Below, piece by piece: positions 8,401 to 17,286 of a stretch of DNA of 22,151 nt. A model generated the notes under the pieces. That model was not told the DNA's origin and searched no databases. It worked only from the letters and a program-made list of their open reading frames with translations. Every line of letters begins with the position of its first letter. Within the stretch, counting starts at the first letter, position 1. Location: contig JAKSYS010000819.1 of the NCBI GenBank assembly GCA_022925895.1, positions 1 to 22,151 on the forward strand, read 5' to 3'. Made by a program: the position numbers and the translations under genes. The stretch is from Fragilaria crotonensis. Its lineage: Eukaryota; Bacillariophyta; Fragilariophyceae; Fragilariales; Fragilariaceae.

Positions 8401-9070
8401 AAATGGCTTGGAACCAATAGTTTCACAAGAGTTTTAAATTACTATATCTCCGTAGAAACATAAATGTTCAACGAACAGTTCTTACATCATTGATCCTTCA
8501 TCTGCTTGTCAACAGCAATGAGGAATGATCAAAGTACTGGAGCAAGATCCGAATTGCCTATCGATGATATACAAGTCTTCGTTTTTCATTTACTGGCTCA
8601 AAGTCGTGTATAAATATAAATACATATATATATAATATTTTATATTCCGTTCTTTATATTTTTTCACAAGAGTTAGATGAGTGAATCGTCAATCGAAATT
8701 CGTATTGGTACAGGGTTTTGTACGAGCTGTTTGTACCACACAGTGTAGAACGAACGCCAATTGGAATTCTCTCAAACGTATGAAAATATACAGAACTGTA
8801 GCTTGTATAAATTGGGAGGGCATCCTCGACATGTGAAAAATGGTCGTGCAACAATGTTTTGACGTCTCATCTACAGTATGCGTTTTTTAGAGAATTGAGC
8901 ATTTAAAATGCTTTTCTATCAGCAGAACATATCTCTATTGGTTATCTGAGGAGAGCTTTATAATAGGTCACGGTGTGAAATAATGGAAAATGAATTGTTT
9001 TTGTGTAGAGTTCCTTGAATTTCACAAGAGATTGGTTCAAAGCCAATTTATCGGGTCAAAGCCATTTTTA
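8401..9070. other. Gene-free, partly AT-rich stretch
   Basis: No gene seen. 8608-8665 is a low-complexity A/T run (TATATATATAATATTTTATA and similar). The 11-mer TTTCACAAGAG occurs three times (8421-8431, 8662-8672, 9020-9030). CAAAGCCA followed by A/T-rich bases is duplicated near 9038 and 9057. Confidence 0.55.
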
Positions 9071-9284
9071 TGTGGTACCTGGTAGGAGCGTGCTGATGGT
9101 GTGGCCAGTTCTGTACTGTATGATATGTACAGTACAACGTACAAGTACAATCACCAGAGGAAGGTCCGGCAATACACGCTTAGTCGTGAATCAAGGTCGA
9201 ATTCACGCTGGCCGGAGGCGAAAATCATTTCCGTTCTGTGTCTGGCTGGTGCTAAACTGGTTATGCCAGCGTCATCGTCGTTTT
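9071..9284. other. Gene-free spacer with a small GTAC cluster
   Basis: Six GTAC tetramers lie between about 9074 and 9150, including ATGTACAGTACAACGTACAA. The rest, up to the minisatellite, shows no feature. The open frames here are not protein-like. Confidence 0.5.
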
Positions 9285-9549
9285 GCTGACACTTGCTGAC
9301 GAAAAGACAGATCTGCTGACATCCGCTGACAAAAAACGAATTTGCTGACGTCTGCTGACGAAATTCGAAATCTGCTGACATTTTCTGACATATGATGACG
9401 AAAACGAGTTTTTTCCAGTACAAAAGCTACGGTGATGCTGACATCTTCTGACGTTTGCTGACGAGAATCAAGTTTGCTGACATATGCTGACGAAAAGCGA
9501 ATCTGCTGACATTTGCTGACGAAAAAGAAATCTGCTGACATTTGCTGAA
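9285..9549. repeat. GCTGAC minisatellite, 29-30-bp period with 10-bp internal phasing
   Basis: GCTGAC or a one-base variant occurs about 18 times. Copies come in pairs 10 bp apart: 9285/9295, 9315/9325, 9344/9354, 9374/9384, and later 9476/9486, 9505/9515, 9534/9544. Pairs repeat every 29-30 bp, with GAAAA-type A-rich spacers between. The middle (9437, 9447, 9457) has three in a row at 10 bp. 9400-9430 is an irregular break dividing two blocks. Minus-strand open frames through it are just the repeat translated and are not genes. Confidence 0.85.
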
Positions 9550-9630
9550 CCTTGCCAGCTCGAATGATGCGACACAGATCCTAACAAGCTCTCATCACGC
9601 CGGCCGGTCATTGGCTGGCGCGCACATCCA

Positions 9631-9960
9631 TAAGGTACATCCTGTTAATCGCGAAACGTGCTTAGGCCGGACCTTCCAGGTCCTTGCATGAACCAGGCTA
9701 CCTGGTACATAGTACAGTACAGCTGTACCAGCTCCCCATGGCTGGGATTGTGGTATTGTACTGTACTGTAGTACTCAGGAGCGATGTAGAATGTAGAGGA
9801 AATATCTACCGGTAATACTCGCCGAGTACGCCAGTATTCGAGTACTGTACTCGAGTACAACTTTAATCTGAGTACTCCAGTGCTGCGTACTGTACTGGAT
9901 TATGGCATACCAGCGCTGGCTTGTACCACGGACACTGGTACGGTACGGTACGGTACCACC
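9631..9960. repeat. Dense GTAC-palindrome cluster
   Basis: I count 20 GTAC tetramers in about 330 bp, against roughly 1.3 expected. They form chains such as GTACTGTACTGTAGTACT, AGTACTGTACTCGAGTAC and GGTACGGTACGGTACGGTACC. The region lies between the minisatellite and the CAP-H promoter and has no credible coding frame. Many segments are self-complementary and could form cruciforms or RNA hairpins. Confidence 0.7.
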
Positions 9961-10172
9961 TACATCGTTCGAAATTCGGACCATGAATTTAACGTCAATT
10001 TAATCGTCGATAAAATTCAAATCGATAACCTTGGCAGAATCCAACGACTATTTTCCGCTCCGTATTCGACACATGACGAGGCAACCTATCTCACACACCT
10101 GCTACAATCGGACTCCGAGAGTCAAGTACGAGCGGCATTCTACCATTAACACCATCATTCTATAAGCTCCAA

Positions 10173-10188
10173 GTACAAGTGCTTGTAC
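10173..10188. promoter_or_regulatory. GTACAAG/CTTGTAC palindrome just upstream of CAP-H
   Basis: GTACAAG TG CTTGTAC is a perfect 7-bp inverted repeat with a 2-nt centre, ending 21 bp before the CAP-H ATG at 10210. It could be a transcription-factor site or sit in a very short 5' UTR. The function is inferred from position alone. Confidence 0.35.
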
Positions 10189-10209
10189 ACAACTAATTAT
10201 AGTAGGATA

Positions 10210-12611
10210 ATGGAAGCAATGGCGTCTCCGACCGAATCGCCATCGGGTCGCAAGCCCTTTGCCAACTTGCGTCTCGACGACGAGGACGATGACGACGATG
10301 CAGGTGACGCGATGCCATCACTCTTGACCAAGGTTGCGGGGAAGAAGAAGAAAGTTTGTCAACGACGACGTCGAAGATCGTCGGCTAGATTTCTGAAACT
10401 ATCTCAGCCTACTGATTATGCAGATGAAGACGACGAAGATGATGAGGAGGAAGCCGCTCCAGAGTCGGAACAGCTTGGGGAGTTGTACAAGCGTGCCATT
10501 CGCATGAATGCTGAAAATCGTATCAATGCAGGAAACTCGTGGAATCTCAAACTGATTGAAAACATGGACAAACTGACGTCTAACGAAAATGGCGAGACAG
10601 TCAATTTTACGAAAGCCTCTTGCACCCTGGATGCCAGTGTTAAGATCTACTCATACCGTGTAGATGATGTCCATTTGACATCGTACAAGGTACTGGCAAA
10701 TCTCAATAGGAATGATGCTATTGAGAAGAAACCCAGCAATAACAAGATTCAACCTTCGAATTCGTCAAATCTTTTGAATGCTGGAGATGATCATGACGAC
10801 AACGACCAGGAAAATGATCAAGATACAGGAAGAACTTCCGGACGCAAAACAACCGACACCTTGGAGACCAATCTTGGTACGATTCATCAGTCAAGAGTTA
10901 ATGTTTTCCTCGAACAAAAATACCTGACCCTCATTCATCCTTGTTTTTTACCTTACCCCGAACAGCAAATATTAATCTCAGCAACCTAGACTCGGCCTAT
11001 GACATTGATCCACTCTTTCACAAAATGTCAAAGACCTTTGACGAAGGAGGTGCCAAAGGGTTGCTTCTCGTTAACCTTGGAGTTGGCCCGAAAGGTTGCA
11101 ACATCGTCTTTGACTCCAAAGAAGAGGACGACGAAGAACAAAAATACAACGAAGCAGAATACACGGAAGGAATGGTTGACATTACGTCGCTCACGTCCAA
11201 GCTCGATCTCCTCATCGGCACCGAAGTGATGGAGAATATCGAATTGGTTCCTCAATTGCGCACATTGCGCCAGGAATATGCTATTCTAGAGAAAGAAGGC
11301 TTCATTACGCATGAAGAAAAGAAGGTAGGCTTCTCGTTTAAATGTGCATTTACCACTACAAAGACCCTCGATCGCAGCACTCTGTACTCATATATCATTC
11401 CTACAGTCCCGTCGATATGCCACATCCACAGAAGAAGAGAAAGAGGCAGAAATGTCAATTCATCAAGACTTTTTGGAGCGTAGTCGCATGTCGGCGACAA
11501 CCGGACGTCTGTCCACTGCAGACACAGCCAGCCAGCCTACCCAGGCAATGTCACAAAACACGACTGTTGCAGACGACGATGATGATGACTATGCGGCCGT
11601 TGACTACGGCGATGATGACGACGACGATGGGGATTTGGGGTTTGATCAGTTCATCAGCAACGACGCCAACGGGGATCGATACTCATCAATTAGTTTTCAG
11701 AACGACGCCTACTTCGATGACACTCAAACCACAAAGACTACTACAGCCTTACTGAACGCTCTCTGCAACGACATGACCCGGAATGACTATCAGTTCTTCT
11801 CACAAGAAACCCTAGACAAGCTGGGGAATAGCTGGGCAGGGCCTCTCATTGGAAAAAATCTGTCGCTCTAACGAAGGTTTCTGCCAAAAAGCCCGGCACC
11901 ACCAAAAAGACGATTGCGAAGAAGCGGAAGAAGATTCAACTAGTCGACTTTGACGCCGACGTTTCGAGCCTTCAAGACCTTCTCAAACCAGCACAACTGA
12001 ACAAACGCGGCACCGATCCCACACAACTTTCCAAGGCAATGATAAGCAAACATGGAAAGGTAGACAACATCTTGCCCTTGGACGCAAGAATGGGTGTTGA
12101 TCAACTATACAAACTCTTCCTGAGGCCTAATGCTATTGTTCGCCCAAACCAGAAGACAGTCAATTTCCAAGAACACGTTGACAATTGGGACGATGGATCA
12201 TGTGGCGGTGGCGACGACGATGGTCCCGGGTTTGAGCTCAACGATGGTGATGATGATGACTTTGTCGTTGCCGAACTCTCGGATATTCGTAAGATCGACA
12301 AGATTCAAGTTGGATATGCCACTGTCGCCAAAAAGGTTGACGTGAAGCGACTCAAGAACGACTTGTGGACCGAACTAGAGAGCAAAATTGGTGAGAAGGA
12401 CGTGGATATCGATGTCACTCCAGAAGAACGTGACGGTATTTCACCACCGGAGAAGCTTTCCTTCAAAGAGACAGTTCAGGAGATGGAAAAGCAAGGACAG
12501 ACTCAAACCGATGTTACCTTGCCATTTTATTTCATATGCTTGCTCCATTTGGCAAACGAAAAGGGACTCGAACTCGAATCCCGAGGTCTGCACGATTTCT
12601 TCATTTCGTAA
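10210..12611 (+). CDS. Condensin I kleisin subunit CAP-H (barren/Brn1), with one reading-frame break
   Basis: The kleisin that bridges the SMC2/SMC4 heads and recruits HEAT subunits for mitotic chromosome compaction in the nucleus. The exons are 10210-10876, 10966-11324 and 11407-12611, with 89-nt (GTACGA...AACAG) and 82-nt (GTAGGC...CTACAG) introns. The product would be about 743 residues, the family's usual size. Conserved parts are NSWNLKLIENM (109-119), TLDASVKIYSYRVDDVH (about 139-155), YDIDPLFHKMS and KGLLLVNLG in exon 2, WAGP (485-488), ILPLDARMGVDQLYKLFLRP (about 564-583), and the C-terminal FYFICLLHLANEKGL. Asp/Glu-rich runs separate them. At 11842-11844 the frame moves by one base: WAGP is read in one frame and the following SHWKKS in the next. 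The family motif WAGPxHWK spans the break, so a one-base deletion, a sequence error or -1 frameshifting must be invoked. Confidence 0.93.
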
Positions 12612-13591
12612 TGTGTATTGATCTCTAACACAATCGTTTTTATGTTAGTCACCATTCACCATTTTCAATCAATCCTGATGATAACAGTGTGTAGTTGCTT
12701 GAACCGCTAGCACGTCCTCTACCAGTCAGCATACCAGTCAGCATACTCAACAGGAGTTTGGAGTGGTGACATGGAAACCAGTTATGAATTTCGAGTTTTG
12801 GCGGACTCTATCAAAACTAGCATCCTCGACAGGGTCGTGACATCCTGGTCATTCGACTCATTCAGTAACTAATGGTAGGAGCGAAATCGAACGCTCGTAT
12901 ATATATATGTATTCGTCGTTTTGAGACTCGAGTTTCTTTCCACAGATCTCGCATACAGATAATACATTTAATCCTGCAAGTTCGCTTCTGTGTGACATCG
13001 TTTATTATTGCCCCCGCGCGCGCGGTAACATCGCGCTGGGTGTCCAAGAAGTCGTGGTAAGCTGTTACGCGGAGTACTTGCCAAGTAGCCCCGCTGGTTT
13101 GACACTTATTACCATATCTGATACTGCATTATATATATATAGACATGCAGATTTATCCTGCATCAGTTCCAACGATTATACCTATACGACACATCTGTCG
13201 AATTCGAGTATCGTTTTTTGAGAGGATCCCGTCCAATGTTTGGAAGCAGGGGTCATTGTTTTACGTCAGCAGTAACTCAAATGACTTTTGCGAGTGAGTG
13301 GTTTGCAAGATGCTGGTCCCAAGCGTGAAACGACGCCCAGAACCGAGGCATTTTATTTATGCACACCTGCTACTGGTAGTACAAGAGAGTACAACCTACG
13401 GAGTGCTCCCATGCCTGGTACATGTACAGCTGGTTTTCTGTTCTAAAATCCGGGCGCACGTCCCAGTATTAATTCTACGCTAGACCGATTTCACTGCCAA
13501 TATGACGTCACGAGGGCGGGACTTTGTCGTGTTGGAAGCAAGGCTTCCACAATGAGATTTTCAAGCCGTCGTTTGCAACATTTCCATTCTA
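12612..13591. other. Intergenic region between CAP-H and the transposase
   Basis: No gene seen. It holds a tandem 12-bp duplication (TACCAGTCAGCA, 12720-12743), short AT runs at about 12898-12910 and 13129-13141, a CGCGCGCG run at about 13014-13023, a few GTAC tetramers around 13378-13430, and a GGAAGC/GCTTCC hairpin near 13534. The left end of the DNA transposon probably lies in the second half, but I found no terminal inverted repeat with a partner beyond 16851. Confidence 0.5.
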
Positions 13592-13666
13592 ATCTATAGA
13601 TTTACCTCCTGCAGTCACCTTCCTATGTAACTCAGTGAACCTACTGTTGGTGATAAATCTATAGAT
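13592..13666. repeat. Perfect 13-bp inverted repeat directly before the transposase ATG
   Basis: ATCTATAGATTTA (13592-13604) and TAAATCTATAGAT (13654-13666) are exact reverse complements, 49 nt apart. Each arm itself contains the palindrome ATCTATAGAT. The right arm ends 3 nt before the ATG at 13670. It may be a binding site for the transposase or an RNA hairpin in the 5' UTR. It is not obviously the element's terminal repeat, because no third copy is seen right of the gene. Confidence 0.6.
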
Positions 13667-13669
13667 ACA

Positions 13670-16600
13670 ATGGTTGACAAAGGTAAATATGCTATTTTGA
13701 CTGATGCCGTCATGCTACTTCGAACAGACATCACGTATGGTCCGAGATTGTCAAATTGCTGGCTTCCTGCATCAACTTGGGCTGAAGCTTTAGGGAGATT
13801 TGATGTCAATGCGTCCCTTGGCGTCATTGATGTAAGAAGGTTCAATACAGGGATGTCCAAGTCGGCTTCTTTCGGAGAATTGATGCACCGATTTGATGGA
13901 TCAAACACAACAGGAGTGTTCAGAGTCACATACAAGAACACATTCTATTACTACTTCACAGAGAAATCAAGGCAGATACGGTACCCATGTCCACTTAACA
14001 GTGCATGGAACGAAAAAGTAATGGAAGCAGCCGCAAATGTGCTAGTCATTCCAAGCACAAGATCAAGACCCGCTCTCGACACAATGATAACTACACCTGT
14101 CAACACGGAGGCTACAACGGGAGGAAGGATCGGAGACATTGTTGAGCAATCACCGAGCAAACGAGCAAGGATAGGAGATACTGGTGCGGCCGCTGTAATG
14201 ATTGCTGCTGATGCTTCTAGCTCAAGTTACTGGCCATGTAGCCCAGAGGCATACCGAGTGTTCAAACCACCAAAGAAACATGGGACAACGAATTGCGAGG
14301 ATGGGAATGATACTGATTTCGATTCTGAAACTCCAATGGAAGCACTTCAGAGAAGGATTGTACTGCTTCAAAGCGTTCATGAGGAAGAAAATAATTGGAG
14401 GAATGTTGTGCAAGGTAGAGATATCGACAACGTGTGTACCAAAGCTGAGATATGCGCTGTCAGGCAAAGGGCGACGTTTCTTTGTTATGCGTACCGATTG
14501 GCTCTTGCAAAAATGAATGAATGGACGTGGCAAGACTGTTGCACTGAATCTTGTAAGGTATTGAACACTGTTGGTATGACGCAAGCAACCTTCTATAAAA
14601 CCATCGCAAATTGGAACATTGTGTTCCGTAATTTTGAATGCTTCCCAAACCCAAACTTGTCTGTTCAGTGTGGGAAACGACCTCTTCCTCGAGTTCTCGA
14701 AGTGTTTCCATGCGCAAAGGAGCAGATTGTTGCATTTGGCGTCGAGAACTTGTCACATCTTTCAATTGAAGCAGTCTATCAATTCGTTCATTCGTCTGTA
14801 ATCCCAAGGCTGGCTGCGTTGTGGAAACGTGAATCGGTAGTAGACGAAGATACTGCAGAAACGTCAACATTGAGTACAAGTACTACAGCCATTAATCCTA
14901 CTAGCAATCCTGTCGATGTCGATCAAGATGAGGATGATATTGCGCTATTCCTTCGCGCACATAGACTTAAAAACATGAGCTTCACAACAGCATGGCGCTG
15001 GATGCGATTACTCGGATTCAAGTATGATACGAGAAGGAAGAGCTTCTACGTCGATGGCCATGAACGTGAAGATGTTGTCGCACATCGAAATGCATTCTGC
15101 AAGAACTACCTTACCGTGCTTGAGCCACGTTGTCGGCGTTGGATTCAGCTTCCACTCAGTGAAGCTGCTACGATCAAGACCTTAGACACAGATTTCGGAC
15201 ATCATTACTATGATATTATATCTGATGAGACTCGGGTTGAGTTTCACGTTGACTATTGGAAGAATTGCATATCAAGAATCAAAAGGGGAGAAGAGGCAGC
15301 GCGAGATGTTGAAGCAAAACAAGCATACGAGTGTCATCATCAGTCAGGCCCTTGATGATTATTGGTCAAGATGAGTCTGTCTTCGCGCAGTATCTACTGT
15401 CCTCCAAACAATGGGTTGGGCCAAAAGGACAAGTGCCACTTCTGCCCAAGTCGGAGGGCGATGGGTATATGCTTTCTGCGTTCGTGTCACGCGAATTCGG
15501 CTTTGGCAGGCAGATGACAGAGGATGAGTTACAAAGAGTGAATATGGCAAGGCAAACAGCAGCTCTCGGCGGTGGAAATTACCTCGATACAACAGCTGCG
15601 ATGGAAATCTTGGGAACAACGAGGAAGCCGATTTTGTTGGAATCCCCCTTCGTAAAATACTTGTTCATCGGAATCAATAATCAGGGTTATTGGAATTCAT
15701 ACCACATGAGTCTTCAGCTTGAGGATGTGGTTGATTGCCTACGAATCCTATATCCAAGCTTCGATTTTGTATTTTTGTTCGATCATTCTCAGGGACACGC
15801 TCGCAAACGTGATGGTGCACTCAGTGCGATCAACATGCAAAAGAACTTTGGAGGATCAAAACAGCAGATGAGAGACACAGTCATAATGTCACAAGAGGGT
15901 TATCTGGGCACACACTCACCAACCCTGGGCATCGGAGACACACAGTCAATGGTATTCAATACTGACGACTGTGGCCCATGGTATTTGACACCAGAGCAAC
16001 GTGACTTACAACGTCATGATCGAATAATGGGAAAAGAAGCAAGCCAATTGAAAAAACAAAGAAGACCCTTCTTGAAGAGCTCAACGAAAAGGGTGTGACG
16101 CTCCAACAAAAACGCGGGTACACTAAAGCCGAACTTCAGGAATTGGCAAGAAACAATTCAATCGAAACTCACAAAGAAGTCGACAAAATCCTATCTGGAT
16201 GGGAAGGAAAATCTAAAGGCATGCTACAAGTTCTGTGGGAAAGAGGACTGATTGATCCAAGTGAGTTAGATAAATACACTGTCGACGGAAAGAAAGACAC
16301 AATTTCAGGGAAGATTGACTTACGGTATTCCCTACGCCATCTCATCGCAGAGTGTGCTGATTTCAAGGATGAGGAAACGGCACTTCAGTACCTTGGATCT
16401 CAGCTGGGCATCACGGTACTTCTAACACCAAAGTTCCATGCCGAATTAGCAGGGGAGGCATTGAATTTTGCTGGGGTCACGCAAAGGCTTTCTACCGACG
16501 GGTTCCTGTATCTCAAAAGAGGGACGAGAGAATTTCAAACAACTTGTGAGAGATTCAACGTGTTCAATCAAGGAGTTGACCAAAGAAAGGATGGGAAAGT

Positions 16601-16851
16601 TTGCTTCGAGCACGCGCATATATTTGTACTTACCATCATCTTTTGAGAGTCAGCAGAGAATGAGGCAGCAAGGTCGTACCCACAACTTCATCGCCACAAG
16701 TATAACAGAAGATCAAGGACTTCTGTACTCCGAAATCCAACGCCTGATGAAATTGTTCAAGTCTCACAGGTGTGCATTGGACTTCGATCGTGGCTTCGTC
16801 AACAGTGCACTCAAAGAAGCAAAGACAAGAAACGAGGAGGACGAGGTGTGA
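13670..16851 (+). pseudogene. DDE (IS630/Tc1-like) transposase gene with four frameshifts
   Basis: One gene split over shifting frames. 13670-15355 is an open 561 codons: a diatom-type N-terminal region, a helix-turn-helix part (TAWRWMRLLGFKY) and the signature YVDGHERED. From about 15345 the next frame carries the catalytic core: first Asp in MIIGQDES (15370), second Asp in LFDHSQGHA (15781). Then come SKGMLQVLWERGL and LLTPKFHAELAGE (another frame), IEFCWGHAKAFYRR with the third acidic residue (16463), and LVRDSTC...KSHRCALDFDRGF to the stop at 16851. The breaks are near 15346-15348, 16050-16055, 16457-16459 and 16516-16519. Each is a one-base loss in a C, A, G and A run respectively. The family, also seen in fungi and oomycetes, is usually annotated only as hypothetical or DDE superfamily. 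As read, no single protein is made, so the gene is dead unless the sequence is wrong. Confidence 0.8.
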
Positions 16852-17286
16852 TCATCATGTCGACAGAGATGGATTTTTATGGTCGCAGGAGACAGCTGCT
16901 ACTAAAACTTGATAAAGGATATGGAAATAATATGCGTGCATGGTACGAATTGTACACAACCTACGTTCGGACGCTTCAACGAAAAACCAGCTGTATGATA
17001 CTTCTACTCGTACTCTACTACAGTACCACGGAATAAATCCCACACTCTCGCCTGTGCCTCCGTGTGTGCGGGGTTGGTTTCGTCTCTCTCGCGTCTCGCG
17101 TGTAATCAGAAGATTTGGCACAGGCATTTCCTGCTGAAATACTCCACTACTAGGGAGTATCGCATAAGTTCCCGCTATCTGAAAGGAAGTTTGTTTTCCT
17201 ACAGCGGCGTCCCATCATCCCGTCGTCCATCGTGACTGTACGACTGTTCCCCAGGTCCGACGTCCCAGGTACCCCCGGTTCTCAAG
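16852..17286. other. Region between the transposase and the ammonium transporter
   Basis: No gene seen. It should contain the right end of the DNA transposon and the promoter of the ammonium transporter. Short inverted motifs are present (for example CTACTAGGGAGTA near 17149), but no terminal repeat matching the left side. The open frames here are short and unlike protein. Confidence 0.5.

Noticed and set aside
9151-9541. Minus-strand frames through the GCTGAC array, and a possible CRISPR array
   Set aside because: The frames are only repeat translation. The 29-30-bp unit has no constant repeat with unique spacers and no cas genes, and the context is eukaryotic, so it is a minisatellite.
12720-12743. 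Tandem TACCAGTCAGCA similar to CATACCAGTCAG in the LTRs
   Set aside because: Only about 11 bp are shared, with no further LTR similarity around it, so it is not a solo LTR.
16855-17137. Overlapping frames of 65-90 codons between the transposase and the transporter
   Set aside because: Mutually overlapping on both strands, no family similarity, start codons without context.
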